Part shown: positions 12,063 to 23,559 of the stretch, piece by piece
Position numbering within the stretch: the stretch's first letter is position 1
Layout of the letters: every line of letters starts with the position of its first letter
DNA from: Cryptomeria japonica
Lineage: Eukaryota; Streptophyta; Pinopsida; Cupressales; Cupressaceae
NCBI RefSeq assembly: GCF_030272615.1
Contig: NC_081405.1
Coordinates: 151,754,113 to 151,818,112, forward strand
Direction of reading: 5' to 3'
Length of the DNA stretch: 64,000 nucleotides
Notes under the pieces: model-generated
What the model saw: only the letters and a program-made list of their open reading frames with translations
What the model was told of the DNA's origin: nothing
Databases searched by the model: none
Position numbers and translations under genes: made by a program

Positions 12063-12890
12063 AAGGATCAAAATCCTCTAGACCAGAAACTAAGGGAGAT
12101 GAGTCTGAGAAGCCACCACAAAGTTATTACTCAATGGCCCAGACAAAGTAGATTGCTTTTTAGATTCTTCTTCTTCTTTCTTCTTTTTGACCTTAGGTTC
12201 TCTAGGGTGAATTTTGTATTCCCCCACGAAAGTAGGATTGCAGTCAAGGGATCCCCAATCATCTTCTACAAGAATCTTTTCAGGAGAGAAAGTGTTCTCA
12301 ATCGTAGAGTCAGGCTGAGAAGACTCTTCCTCAAGAACCTTAGGTCCATTTGAGGAAGTACTAGGAATTGATCCAGATATAGGAGATAGATTTGATGAAA
12401 TGGTCACACTAATCAGAGTAGAAAATTTAGAGGAATTGTCTAAGATAGTTGGGGAAGGATTGATTGAAGAGGATTTAGAACTTGATATTTGTAAACAAGC
12501 CTGAAATATTGTGTCACCTAACAAGGTGTATGTTGTATTGTTGTGAATGAACTTGATTTGCCTATGCAATGTAGAAGGAACAACTTGCATGCTATGAATC
12601 CAAGGTCTCCCTAGCAACAAGTTGTATGTCAATTCTCTGGACATGACATGGATAGGATTAGGTAAAGTAACAGGTCCTACCTTAACAAGCAAGGTGATGA
12701 TACCTAGTGAAGATTTAGCAACATTATCGAAGCCACAGATAGTGAGAGAATCAAGCTTAATAAGGGATGTATCAACATTAATCTTATGCAACAAGTTAAT
12801 GCTACAAACATTAAGGTCGAAACCATTGTCAACTAGTGCTCATCTTATCGCACTATCATTTATGATAACCACAATCATTAAGGGATCATA
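12063..12890 (-). pseudogene. Element A retropepsin-like protease, broken
   Basis: The active-site segment reads ALVDNGFDLNVCSIN at about 12795-12839, where B and C have VLIDGGAGLNIC. It continues with LTYNLLLGRPWIHSMQVVPS, the second conserved block of Tat proteases. The TGA just before ALVDNG is at 12840-12842 and a TAA closes gag at 12891-12893. A Ser/Pro-rich acidic stretch then runs to the G-patch. The first Gly of the active site is changed to Asn. Confidence 0.75.
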
Positions 12891-13832
12891 TTATTGTTGA
12901 ACTTCACTAGAGGGCAACTCATCTTGTGTAAACACAATTTGAGCCTTAGGTGTTGTAATAGAGTGAATCAAAAAAGCCATATTATTGGATGTCACTGTAG
13001 GTGGGGTATTCAATGTTTTCAAGGCATCTTGTAGCATTCCATGATGAGTTGAGGAAGTCTGAAGCAAATCCCAAAGGGATATCTTGGTAGGAGTGGCTTT
13101 AAGTTGTTCAACAAGATCATATTCGTTACCAAGAGTTTGTGAAATACGAGGTGCTTGAGGCAGAATGAGTTGAGGATCAGGTAGAGGAGTCAGAACAACT
13201 AGAGGAGGGTTAGGTTGCCTATTTTTTCTCATGTTATAGGTATGGGCAACTACATTGTAACTCTCCTTAGTAAGTTGTCTAGCATAGCTATAAGGACTCT
13301 TAGTGGGATTCCTTCCTTGAACCATGAAAAGAGGTTGACTAGGAAGAGGTGAAGTTGGAGAAGGACAAGCACCTTGGAAAACAAAAAGAGGTTTGCTATG
13401 TTCATTCACATTGATCATATTGATTAAACTTTTAGATGCATTATTCTTGTTTGAAAGTTTAGGGAAAGACATAAAGTCATCAAGGGCATCATCCAATAAA
13501 GCATGATCATAGTGATTTAAAGGCTTATCTTTGGATTTGAAAGGAGACATAACATCATAAAGGGAATCATGGGAGTCAACCATGTTTCTAGATCTAGTGG
13601 AGGAGTTGATAGTAATGTACCCATGAGAGGGATCATTTGACTTATCTTTCTCATCACCACGAAATGGCATAGTAACAAGGTTGATTAATTTTTGGCAAAA
13701 TGAGGGTTTAAAAGGCTTAGGGTTCAAAAAATAATCTAGAGATTCATATAATTCATCCTTACTAAACTCATAATCAACAAAATTTCATACATCATCAAAA
13801 ACATGAACATCTTGCAAATAGAAATCTGACAT
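12891..13832 (-). pseudogene. Element A gag, capsid deleted
   Basis: The start is taken at the ATG at 13830-13832 (MSDFYLQDVHVFDD), with a TGA soon after; the same frame continues through YFLNPKPFKPSFCQKL. The C-terminal end has EYDLVEQLKATPTKISLWDLLQ, the block that precedes protease in B and C. No capsid domain and no CHHC zinc knuckle are present, although B and C have both, so the middle is missing. About 310 codons against roughly 700 in B. This copy would depend on Gag from another element. Confidence 0.7.
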
Positions 13833-13998
13833 TTTGAAATAAAAATTGCATGAAACTTAAACACACAATGCAAGGAAAATGAAAGAAACCTATCTCTCTT
13901 TTTTTTTTTTTTAGAAAGAAAATGAAATAAACTAGATCTAGATCTAAAAATGAAATTCAATGCAAATAAAATTGGATTCACGTCAGGTTCACCAAAGA
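13833..13998 (-). other. Element A gag leader and probable primer binding site
   Basis: On the minus strand, directly after the 5' LTR, come TCTT and TGGTGAACCTGACGTGAAT, in the position of a primer binding site (starting TGG, pairing with a tRNA 3' CCA). The tRNA was not identified. A run of about 15 A lies further down (T-run at 13900-13915 on plus). Confidence 0.55.
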
Positions 13999-15673
13999 TG
14001 TGTAGGGGAAAAAGTGAGACTAAGTATGGAAACCCTAAGCTCACTCTCATAAACACTCATGGAATATGAAAGAACCTAGGGAGGTAACGCACATTGGCTA
14101 CTTCTTATGAGAAAGAGAGAGTCATGGATAACCTATTAGGTTTTCTATTTCTTTATTGTAAATGAGAGAGAGGAATGATGCACAATGCAATCTAACCTAG
14201 AAAGCAAGTAAGCAAGCAAACCCTAATCTGAGAATGCAGATCAAAGAACAACTGATACACTGCTAAAAAGTACAAATCAGAAGGCAAAATAAAGGTGCAC
14301 CCATGTCTAAAATCTAAGAAGAAATGTCCAGGGCCAAGGTGCCATGCCACTATCTCGGTTCTGCAATTTTGGAGCTGAAACCAATAGGAGGGATTTTGGA
14401 GTCTGTAAAAAGTGTTGTTCTGCCAAGTCCTGCTGATAGAGGTCAGGACCATGGCACCATGACATTGTCATTGGTAGGACTAGGGTGTCATGCCCCTATC
14501 TTGGGCAGGACCAGGGCACCACGCCCCTATCCTTGGGGCTTTTGCCAAGATCTGCAACCCAAAATTGTCCCTGTGTGCTCTTCCGGTCCTGAAACTTCTA
14601 GCGACACTCGGATCCAAACCTATACCTGAAGCTCAAAAAAGAAGGTATGGGGTGTCTATATAGGGTTTTGCCTTAGTCAAACCCCCATTTTGGTTATTTC
14701 CACCTCCACAAATAGCCGATAATGTACTAAAAATGTGTGTGCAAGAACCTTGTGTGTGTGAAAGATCCTAAGAATGAAAGTAAACAACCTAGAGCAACCC
14801 TAAAGAGTAAGCCATAATTGCTTATAATTGACAATTTAAATTCTCTAAATCCACAATTCAAAGTGATCTAAATCATGAATGTGATACAAAATGAATCTTA
14901 TGCAAAGACATGAAATCATACCCAACCCCAAGGGAAAGGTACAAGCCAGTCGTCGGTCGGTGATCTCCTATTGTTCTTCTACATCTTCAAAAGCCCTCAA
15001 TTGATAAAATGATGCTTGATTAATGTTTGATGGATGAATGTTGAATGTTGTTGAAAACTTCAAAGATCTACTCTTTCACTACAAAGAAGGCTCTAATACT
15101 CCAAAAACCTACTCGTAGATTCTTAGAAGAAGACCCCTTCAAATGAAGAAAGAGAGCTTTTAAGTATGAAACCCTAGATCTTAATTTCATGTTTAGGATG
15201 ACCTAGGATTTGAATTTCCCGCTGATATTTTGGGGTTAAGCATTATTATATCATAGGATTGTGCTCCCGAAATTTTGAGGAAAAATTCGCAGACCATGTG
15301 CATTCCCGCCACGGTTTGACCAAATTTTCAAGACCGTTAGATATGATGATATTAGAGCGCATCCCAAAGTTAAAGCTTATTTAGAGATGTTTTGATATGC
15401 AAAATCTGACTTAAACGATCAAAATAACATAATTAGGGTTTATGATTAAATGATTCACTAGAAGAATAAGATGAAAAGGGGCACACTTAGGGTGAAGGGC
15501 CCAACTTAATAATACGTAAAGTGATGAGACATGACCTTAGATTTAATTAAATTAATTAATTAAATGCTTAAAGGGGAATGAGAAATGCAAAATTCTAGAC
15601 ACACTAAGGCAGGTTCTAACCTAAGTGTAAAATTTTATCACCCTAGCAAGGGTGTACAATTTATGATACTACA
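13999..15673 (-). repeat. Element A 5' LTR
   Basis: A 1675-base LTR, TGTGTAGGGG to GATACTACA in plus orientation, with intact TG...CA ends and the CCCCA duplication at 15674-15678. A minus-strand TATA-like CTATATA is at 14657-14663. It holds several copies of the element A motif around 14325-14535 (for example GGACCATGGCACC at about 14446). The two LTRs differ at many sites, so the insertion is not recent. Confidence 0.9.
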
Positions 15674-15678
15674 CCCCA

Positions 15679-16635
15679 ATGATCTGATCTTCTGAATGAT
15701 TCAACCTTACATACCTAGGAGTCTTCTGATTCTCTATTCCTCTTCCCTGATCTTCAATTACTATTGAATTTTCTGATACTGCTAGAGTAACTGGTTCAAC
15801 ATTTTGTTCTAGTAAAGGTGTTATCAGTTCAGTTATGATCATTTCCACTATCAGTTCTTGCTCATAAATTCAGATTTGACTTTTATTCAGCTCATCCACC
15901 TTGACATTAGTGCTCTCCATAATTCTCTACAATCTTTTATTATAACATCTATATGTTTTGCTTTCATTAGAATAACCAAGAAATATTCCTTCATCACATC
16001 TAGGATCAAACTTGCCAATGAAATCATCTCTCTTGATATAACATTTACTACCAAAGATTTTGAAGTACTTAACTGTAGGTGTATTGCCAAACCATAACTT
16101 ATAAGGTGTCTTACTGGTTTCTCCTTTGATATGAATTGTGTTGAATGTATAAACTGTTGTGCTGACTACTTCTCTCCAGTAGATATAAGGTAGATTAGCT
16201 TCCATCATCATGGTTCTAGCAACATCCAAGATAGTTTTGTTCTTTCTTTCCACAACTCCATTCTGCTGAGGTGTTTGGGGAGCATAAAATTGTCTCCTTA
16301 TTCCATGCTTCTTAAAAAAGTTATTAAACTCACCGAAAGTGAATTCTTCACCATGATTTGACCTTAAGCACTTAATCTTCAATCCTCTCTTAGTTTAAAC
16401 CTTAGCTTTAAAGATTTTAAACTTTTCAAAAGCCTCATATTTCTCCCTTAGAAAAGTATCCCACATCATTCTAGAATAATCATCAATGATTAGCATAAAA
16501 TATCTATCACCTTGAAAAATTTTGATTCTAGCGAGACCACACAAATTAGTATGAATAAGATCAAGAACATCATTAGATTTGTCTTGTATACTCTTGAAAG
16601 AGATTCTGAACTGTTTTCCCATTTGACATTCTTTA
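15679..16635 (-). pseudogene. Copia C1 integrase core and linker (segment between A and E)
   Basis: From 16635 leftwards: KECQMGKQFRISFKS, IIDDYSRMMW (first Asp), LRSNHGEEF, VVERKNKTILDVARTMM (the Glu), FGNTPTVKYFKIFGSKCY and the linker RYVRLNHSEDQII. It joins the linker piece ending at 2939 exactly, across element A. The second catalytic Asp is changed to Asn (LRSN instead of LRSD). A stop precedes LKIKCLRSN, and others lie in the linker. Integrase of Pseudoviridae-type elements inserts the cDNA copy; this one is inactive. Confidence 0.9.
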
Positions 16636-17503
16636 TGTTGGCAATTGACACTCATTGGATTCATATGTTGTCATTGATGGCAACAAGATTCTATAGAAGC
16701 CATATACCGGCAGATACTGACATTGGAGTAATCGGCACTGACATCTAGCACTTCAGTGAAGCCGACATCAGTTTGGGATCCGAAAGGTTTTATTTGTAAA
16801 ATCATTTTGTAATTATTGTATAGGGCCGACATTGAATAACTTTTGTAATGTATTGTAAGCCGACATAAGGCATATTGTTTGTAAAGGGTATATAAGTTAG
16901 TTTATTAGGTCATTTTGATATAAGACAATGTGTATAACGAATATGGAGAAGAATAATGTGATGTGAAGGATATGTATGTAGGTCATTTGTATGTGAAATT
17001 TATATCATGCAATGATTAGTAGATGGTTTGTAAAGCATTCTTGGAGGAAAGGAGATACCGATAAAAGGGTTCAGGGTTTATGAATCGATACAAAACATAG
17101 CTATAACTGGAACTCTTTTTGGCATTGCAGATACATTTTGTGAGTTCACCATTATTGTTTTATCTCAACAGAAGCTTGTAGTCAGTGAGACTCTTTTGTT
17201 TTGAGCAGTGTGCCTTCTGCATGTGCAAGCCCCCATGCTATGTAATATCTTTCAAATGGCCAATGAATTGATATTGTGGGTCACAAATCCCACCGTGGTT
17301 TTTCCTCTTTGAGGTTTTCCACGTATAAATCCAGTGTGTTATGGTGTTCATTCATGTGGTTGGTTTATTTACTTCATGTTATATTTTCTTCATTTACCAG
17401 TTTATATGTGTATGTTATAATAAGGTAAAATATTATATTACCGGCATCACACTGATTCACACCCCCCCTCTCTTAGTGTTCTTGGATTCCCTGTATTCCA
17501 ACA
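16636..17503 (+). repeat. Element E 5' LTR
   Basis: An 868-base LTR from TGTTGGCAAT to TATTCCAACA. A TATA box TATATAAG is at 16889-16896. It closely matches 22560-23372. One indel is visible: the 3' copy has an extra GATACCGACATTGGAGGCAT-type unit near 22640. Confidence 0.9.
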
Positions 17504-17505
17504 AT

Positions 17506-17519
17506 TGGTATTAGAGCCT
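17506..17519 (+). other. Element E primer binding site
   Basis: TGGTATTAGAGCCT, two bases after the LTR, is one base off the usual copia site TGGTATCAGAGC, which pairs with the 3' end of initiator tRNA-Met. Confidence 0.85.
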
Positions 17520-17520
17520 G

Positions 17521-18535
17521 GTGCCTCAAAAAAAGTTTAACAGCTTGAGGAAGATCCTGAAACCGGAATCATTGAACATGGCTATGGAGAAGCAACTTGA
17601 GATAGAACTTGAGGATTATGATGCTAAAAGGTTGAAGAACTTAAAGCTACAAGATGAATTGAATTCTGCTAATGAATTCATTCTTGTTCTGGAAGAAAGG
17701 TTATCATCAACTCAAGCTAGGAGGAAGGAACTTTTGCAAAACCAAGATGATGAAGAGAAAAATGCACTTAAGGAACAATCTCAAAAACTGAGTCAAGCAA
17801 ACATACTCATGAAGAATGAAATGCAAGACCTAACTATGAGGATGTCAAAAGATATCAAGGACAAAAAGAAGAAGGAATAAAATCTTGTTGTATCTTTGAA
17901 GAACAAATTTGAAGAATGTGGTAGATTGGCTCATGAGAATGATACATTGAGAACTAATTTGGTACAATCCTAGAATAATGAATAAGAGCTGGAGAGACAA
18001 ATAATAACTCTGAGAAATGATCTAACTACTACAAGTGAGTACAAAGAAAAATTCAGGATTAGTGCTGCACAGTTGGATGATTTATTGAAAAGACAAAGGC
18101 AGAGTGAAGATTCTAGAGGACTTGGATTTGTACAAGGTGAAGTCTTCGATACTACAAATAAAAATCAAACAACCGATATGTAGAACTCATCAGACAAGAG
18201 GAAATTGGTAAGGCAATCTAATGCTTACAAATTCAATGGTAGATGCTTTGTTTGTAATAAATTTGGGCATATGGCTAAACAATGTAGAAATAGAGCAAAT
18301 CAAAACTACAATTCAAGTCTCGGTCAATGCACAAATTGTAAGAAATATGGTCATAAGTTAGAAAATTGCAGAATGAATGTTAAATTTCATGCATGTGGAA
18401 AGTTTGTACATTTGGCTAATTAGTGTAGGTCAAGGAATGATAATGGATATGTCAAAACAATTCAAAAGAACAATGTTACATGTTATGCATGCAACAAAAT
18501 AGGTCATATTGCTAAGTGTAGACGTATACACTAAG
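17521..18535 (+). pseudogene. Element E Gag-like protein with CCHC zinc knuckles
   Basis: The frame opens at 17521 and the first ATG lies at 17578. The first third is a long coiled coil (KLQDELNSANEFILVLEERL, repeated KEQSQKLSQ). Stops at about 17878, 17971 and 18181 interrupt it. The C-terminal part carries four zinc knuckles: CFVCNKFGHMAKQC, CTNCKKYGHKLENC, a degenerate FHACGKFVHLAN/stop/C, and CYACNKIGHIAKC, which is one residue short. CCHC knuckles bind RNA and DNA in Gag. No capsid domain of a known family was recognised in the coiled-coil part. A downstream frame at 18509-18748 gives a Lys/Pro/Thr-rich tail after a frameshift. Confidence 0.7.
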
Positions 18536-18749
18536 TACTACAGGAGCAAGACTAAACCGGTTAGCAATGACAAAGCAAATGAGAAAGGAAAGCAGAAGGT
18601 AGATGAATTACAACAAGATCACACCAAGAGATGGGTTAGAAAGTCTAAAGAACCAAGTGGAGATGCAACTACGCCAGTAACTGCACCAATAACTCTATCG
18701 GTACAACAGAGCATTCCTGTACTGGCAAGAAATTCAACTGGTAACTGAG

Positions 18750-19205
18750 GCAGATGCCTTAGGGGTTGGCAAATTCATTACAAATCTTGCATATTCCCCG
18801 GAAGAGATCTGGAGAGTGGTATTGATCATTGATGGAGGTTTATCCAGCATAAAATTGTGAAACTGACATCCGGTAGAGCGCACCGCTAAGCATTTATGAC
18901 AATGAAGGATTAGAGTTTACTCATTGATAAAAATGAAAAATGGACTCATTTTCACTCACCCAGCACTCGAGCAAACTAGAGTGAAGCAAAGGAGAATCAA
19001 AGGAAATCAAAAGCAAGCAAGAGCATTCTAAAGATTTCCAGCAGTTATTTGAGAAGTAATTGAGATCTTTCAACCGATAATTTTTATCCAGGTATTTCTT
19101 TGAAATAGCATCTGGATCATCATCTGCTCCTACTTTCATTGCAAATCCCACTGTTGTTGAGGTTAAGGATAGGCTTAGACCTATTTTCAAGTAAGCTCCT
19201 CAAAT
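18750..19205 (+). other. Element E inter-ORF region
   Basis: No supportable coding region on the plus strand. It separates the Gag-like ORF from ORF2. Confidence 0.5.
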
Positions 19206-22200
19206 TGCAATTAAGGAAGACTCTATTGGCTCATTTTTAAGGGTTCCCGATGGCGTAGTTTATGTGGAAGATGTCAGGGCTTATATTCACTGCATATTGG
19301 AGGATTTAGGCACTGAGGAAATCAAGGGAATGTATCAATATGTGATATTAGGCAACTCTAAAATAATCAAGCTGGAATATCAAATCATTGAAGACCTAGG
19401 GTTAACCGGAATCTTGTACATACCAGAATTCAAGGACGAAATGATTAGATATGTTCTGAGCATGGTCCATAATGAATTCATCTGGATGGACCAACCTCAC
19501 ATGATCACTAAAGAAGCAATTCAGGCAGTCACCAGCTTACCCAAAGTCGGGCAGGAACTAGGGAAGAAGATCTCCAACACTGAGGTTGAAAATCTCACTG
19601 ACGCAACCCATGATGGAAGGTCGATGAGGATCAACACCATTAAAGATACAGATGTAAAATTTGCCAGCATGATCATCGGCTTCAAGGGAACACAATCAAG
19701 TCGATTGAACTCTATTGTCAGTTCCTATATCCATGATCCATATCAAATGATAAAGAATAATGGAAAGTATGATTTGTGTGAATGGTTAAGAAGTGAACTA
19801 ATGATAAATCTTGGAAAAATCAAAGGTGTTAAGAAAAGAACATTCTGGTTTGGCAATCTTATTGTCTGCTTAATGTTGTATTTTATGAATGAGCTACCAA
19901 GTTTGGGAAAGAAACGATGGGCTCATGACATATCGGTAGGCATGTAGATTAAAGATGCAATCACCGGTCTTGGTAGCAACAGGGATGAGAAGTTATGGGG
20001 ATTCTTTAAATCTTTTCAAGAGAACATGAGACTGAGGGAGAGAATCTCCAAACACATTGTGGAGAAATACTCCATTGAAATCTGCTTCATGGTAAAAATA
20101 TATGAGACTCTCATGGAAGCGGTGGAACCTAGAACAATATGGGTCACTAAATTGGGTTATGAAGTTGATGACAACATCTTGGAAGTATATGCTAAAATGT
20201 TGATTGATGCTCCTTTGGATCATAAGGCTAAACACTTTGGTACTGCTGAGGAGAAGGCTCTTGAAGTTAAAATTGGTTTCAATAAGAAAAGGAGGGAAAA
20301 GAAAATAGACAAAATGTCTGCTTCATTCAAAATGTAACTCACGGGATAGATACAGAACTAGCTTCTGGATCTAAACCGGTAGATCAATCGGCAATGGCAG
20401 CTATAACAACTGTAGTGAAAAGTGCTCCTGAGGTAAAGAGAGCAGCAACTTTCATATCTCTTATCACTTTTGACTTTGATGCAAAGGATAATCAACCTCT
20501 TGCATTAAGAAGGGTACAAAGGAAGAAAGTTGACAAGCCTCTGGTAGAAGAGCAGAAGGTGGAACCAAGGAGGAAGCTAGTAAGAAAGGTAACAACAACA
20601 TCCACACCTCCAACAAGGAAACCTACTCAGAAGAGGAAGCGTGCTCCATCCGCTCCTGCAACCCCCAGTAAGAAGAAGAGTAAGAGTGATGAAGCAACTA
20701 AATCTGGTAATTTGACTTGTGCAGAATTAATAGATGAAGTAACTAAAGATGGAATTTTGAAGAATGTGTCAAATTTGTATGAGCATTTAGATGATAATGA
20801 ACAAAATGAAATAGAAGAAGCAATTTTGTTACATTTAGACATATATAAGAAGGCTTTGGTAGATATTTTGAAGGAAATTCCTTTATCATTGTATAATAAG
20901 TTAGATGCAAGGAGATTAGATGCAATTAAGAGGGACAAAGAGATTAAAGAAGTTAAACTTTTGAGTATGTGTGGTTCTATGAATAATGAGGAAATGAAAA
21001 GATGTATAGAAGTTGCAAATAAAACAATCTTTAGTAGCAAACCCCGACAAATAAGATTAATGATGGGTGGAGTCAATGAAATAATAAATGAGACCAGAGA
21101 TGGTTGAGCTAAATTCTTCCAAAAAAATCCTCATTTCCTTACTTCTCAAGAAGAAATTTCTATGGCAATAGCACCCACCATTCCGGACAGATCAAAAGGA
21201 AAAGGAATTTTGGGAAGTTCAGATCAAATTTTGAATGAACTGGTAGATAATAAGAGTGTACAGACTAAATAGATAGAGACAACATTTGTACAGTCTAAGC
21301 AAGGTAAAATAGATAATGTACAAGATACAGATAATATTGTGGATAATGATCCACCAACAGTAACAGATACTGCACCAAGTGGTGAAGCCACCGGTCCAAA
21401 AGAGGATGAGAAAAGGGATGCACTAAGAGAGGATAAGGAAAAGAAAGAAAAGGAAGAGGAGACTGATAAAACACCTAGTACTAAACTAACAGTTTATTCC
21501 TCATCAAAACTTTTGGCAATTGACACTTTTCAAGTTGAGAAGAAATCAATCACAGAGATGAGTCCCATAGAGCTAATGATGATGGCTGCTCAAAAGTTAA
21601 AGAAGGAGGGATCTGTAGACAAAGGAATAATATATCAGTCAATAATAGTTTTGCACAGATTGATTCCTGAATGTATGATTGAAAATGAAGAAATCCCTTT
21701 TGGTAAGCTTAAGGCATTGACAGAGCACATCTCTAAAAACTTTCAATCATTATAGCAGATTTTCGACCGTCAAGCACTTGAAAGATTTGCTTTGACTAAG
21801 AAAGTTGCTTTTGACCAAATTATTGAGACAAAGAAAAGGAAGATTGAGGAGAAACTTATACTTATTGAAAATCTTTGAAACGGGGTACTAACATCTACAG
21901 GGTCTATTGTAATATAGAAATTCTTACAGCAAATGTAGATAAGAGGATAAAGGAGTTACAAGAAAAGATTGCTAATATTTCAAATTCTTTTGATGGACTA
22001 ACTTCACTTAAAACATCTATTGATGGACAATTTTTGACTTTGGAGAACCAAATTTTTTCTTTTGAAAAGGAAAGAGATAAGATCATTTGGAGAGCAAGAA
22101 GTCTCAAAGGTTTGGTGAGTCCAGGATTGGAGTCACTTGGTGTACATAAGAGGGAATGCATGGATATGCTTGGGAAGCCCACACCGATAGAAGTCACTGA

Positions 22201-22222
22201 GAAAGAAACACTTGCACACTGA
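19206..22222 (+). pseudogene. Element E ORF2: large protein of unknown function
   Basis: A long, lightly broken frame. Section 1 (19264-20337) has a globular part with YVLSMVHNEFIWMDQPHMIT, EAIQAVTSLPKVG, FASMIIGFKGTQSSRLNSIV and FWFGNLIVCLMLYFMNELP. Section 2 (20394-20690) is basic and Pro/Thr-rich with KKKSKSD-like nuclear-localisation stretches. Section 3 (20700-21107 and 21339-21755) is helical. The last part (21875-22222) is a coiled coil, FEKERDKIIWRARSLKG, also found in element G. Stops at about 19945, 20335, 21105 and 21270 and a frameshift near 21870 break it. The VTSLP.G block resembles the VTGL..G block in the ORF at 23560-25347. I do not know its function; it may be a captured host protein. 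Confidence 0.6.
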
Positions 22223-22223
22223 G

Positions 22224-22547
22224 TGGACTTGTATCCATATCTAAAAAATTCAAAACCGGCTGGGATACCTATATACAGTTACTTGAGAAAGCTTATTCAG
22301 AAATCTTGAAACTGGTCAAGCTCTGGTAAACTAATCTGTAATTATTCTTTCAATTCTTTCATCGGTCTTTGGCATTGATGCCAAAAGGGGAGTGTGTGTA
22401 TGTGAAAAATATGTATTTATCCTAGGGGGAGGATATCAGACAAAGAGTATATTGCAAACATAGTCAATCAGCTCAGGGGGAGCATGTTTCAGTTTCAGTT
22501 GAACCTCCAGGGAATCCATTTTTCACATGAGTGTTGCCATCAATGCC
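22224..22547 (+). other. Element E 3' untranslated region
   Basis: Non-coding tail. It has several near-repeats of the tract region: GGCATTGATGCCAAAAGGGGAGTG at 22371, TCCTAGGGGGAGGAT at 22420 and CTCAGGGGGAGCATG at 22472. Confidence 0.55.
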
Positions 22548-22559
22548 AAAGGGGGAGAT
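22548..22559 (+). other. Element E polypurine tract
   Basis: AAAGGGGGAGAT sits directly before the 3' LTR (TGTTAGCAATTG). The 30 bases before it (GAGTGTTGCCATCAATGCC) are shared with G and C1. Confidence 0.85.
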
Positions 22560-23372
22560 TGTTAGCAATTGACACTCATTGGATTCATATGTTGTCATTG
22601 ATGGCAACAAGATTTTATAGAAGGCATATACTGGCAGATACCGACATTGGAGGCATACACCGATAGATACCGGCATTGGAGTAATTAGGGTCATCACCGG
22701 CACCGTCATCTAGCACTTTAGTGAAGCCAACATCAGTTTGGGATCCGAAAGGTTTTATTTATAAAATCATTTTGTAATTATTGTATAGGGCCAAAATTAA
22801 ATATCTTTTGTAATGTATTGTAAGTCGACATAAGATATATTGTTTGTAAAGGGTATATAAGTCAGTTTATTAGGTCATTTTGATATAGGACAATGTGTAT
22901 AACGAATATGGAGAAGAATAATGTGATGCAAAGGATATGTATGTAGGTCATTTGTATGCAAAATTTATATCATGCAATGATCAGTAGATGGTTGGTAAAG
23001 CATTCTTGGAGGAAAGGAGATACCGGTAAAAGGGTTCAGGGTTTATGAATCGATACAGAACAAAGTTATAACCAGAACTCTTTTTAGCATTGCAGATGCA
23101 TTTTGTGAGTTCACCATTATTGTTTTATCTTAGCAAAAGCTTGTAGTCAATGAGACTGGCAGTGTGCCTTCCTACATGTGCAGGCCCCCATGCTATGTAA
23201 TATCTTTCATATGGCTAGTGAATTGATATTGTGGGTCACAAATCCCATCGTGGTTTTTCCTCTTTGAGGTTTTCCATGTATAAATTCAGTGTGTTATGGT
23301 GTTCATTCATGTGGTTGGTTTATTTACTTCATGTTATATGTTTCTTCATTTACCAGTTTATATGTGTATGTT
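22560..23372 (+). repeat. Element E 3' LTR, first part
   Basis: Matches 16636-17412 base for base over long stretches, with TATA box TATATAA at 22854-22860. Similarity stops after TATGTGTATGTT near 23372, where the LINE begins. Confidence 0.9.
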
Positions 23373-23559
23373 TTCTATTATGGAAAATCAGGTTTTAAGG
23401 GACCCGAAACCCACTTACATTACAATAGATGAACAAGAAAGAAACAAGAGAAGATAAGACCAAGACAAAACAGCTGCAAAAAACCAGCACAAAAACCAGC
23501 ATTACAAGTCAAATGAAAACTTTTATAGACTCCTCAGCATTCTGAACCAACAACATCAT

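Larger units (their letters stand above)
2940..15673 (-). mobile_element. Element A: Tat-type Ty3/gypsy retrotransposon
   Basis: LTRs at 2940-4558 and 13999-15673 bound an internal region with gag-pol remnants on the minus strand and a PMD gene on the plus strand. The target duplication CCCCA is seen at 2935-2939 and 15674-15678, so the insertion into copia C1 is exact. The second RNase H between RT/RNase H and integrase places it in the Tat lineage. Gag lacks its capsid domain and every coding part is broken, so the copy is dead. Confidence 0.9.

Noticed and set aside
12036-12353. Plus-strand open frame of 105 codons
   Set aside because: Shadow of the minus-strand protease and linker of element A, which has recognisable motifs.
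20627-21076. Minus-strand 149-codon open frame in element E
   Set aside because: Leu/Ser/Ile-rich complement of the Lys-rich ORF2 on plus; no motif.
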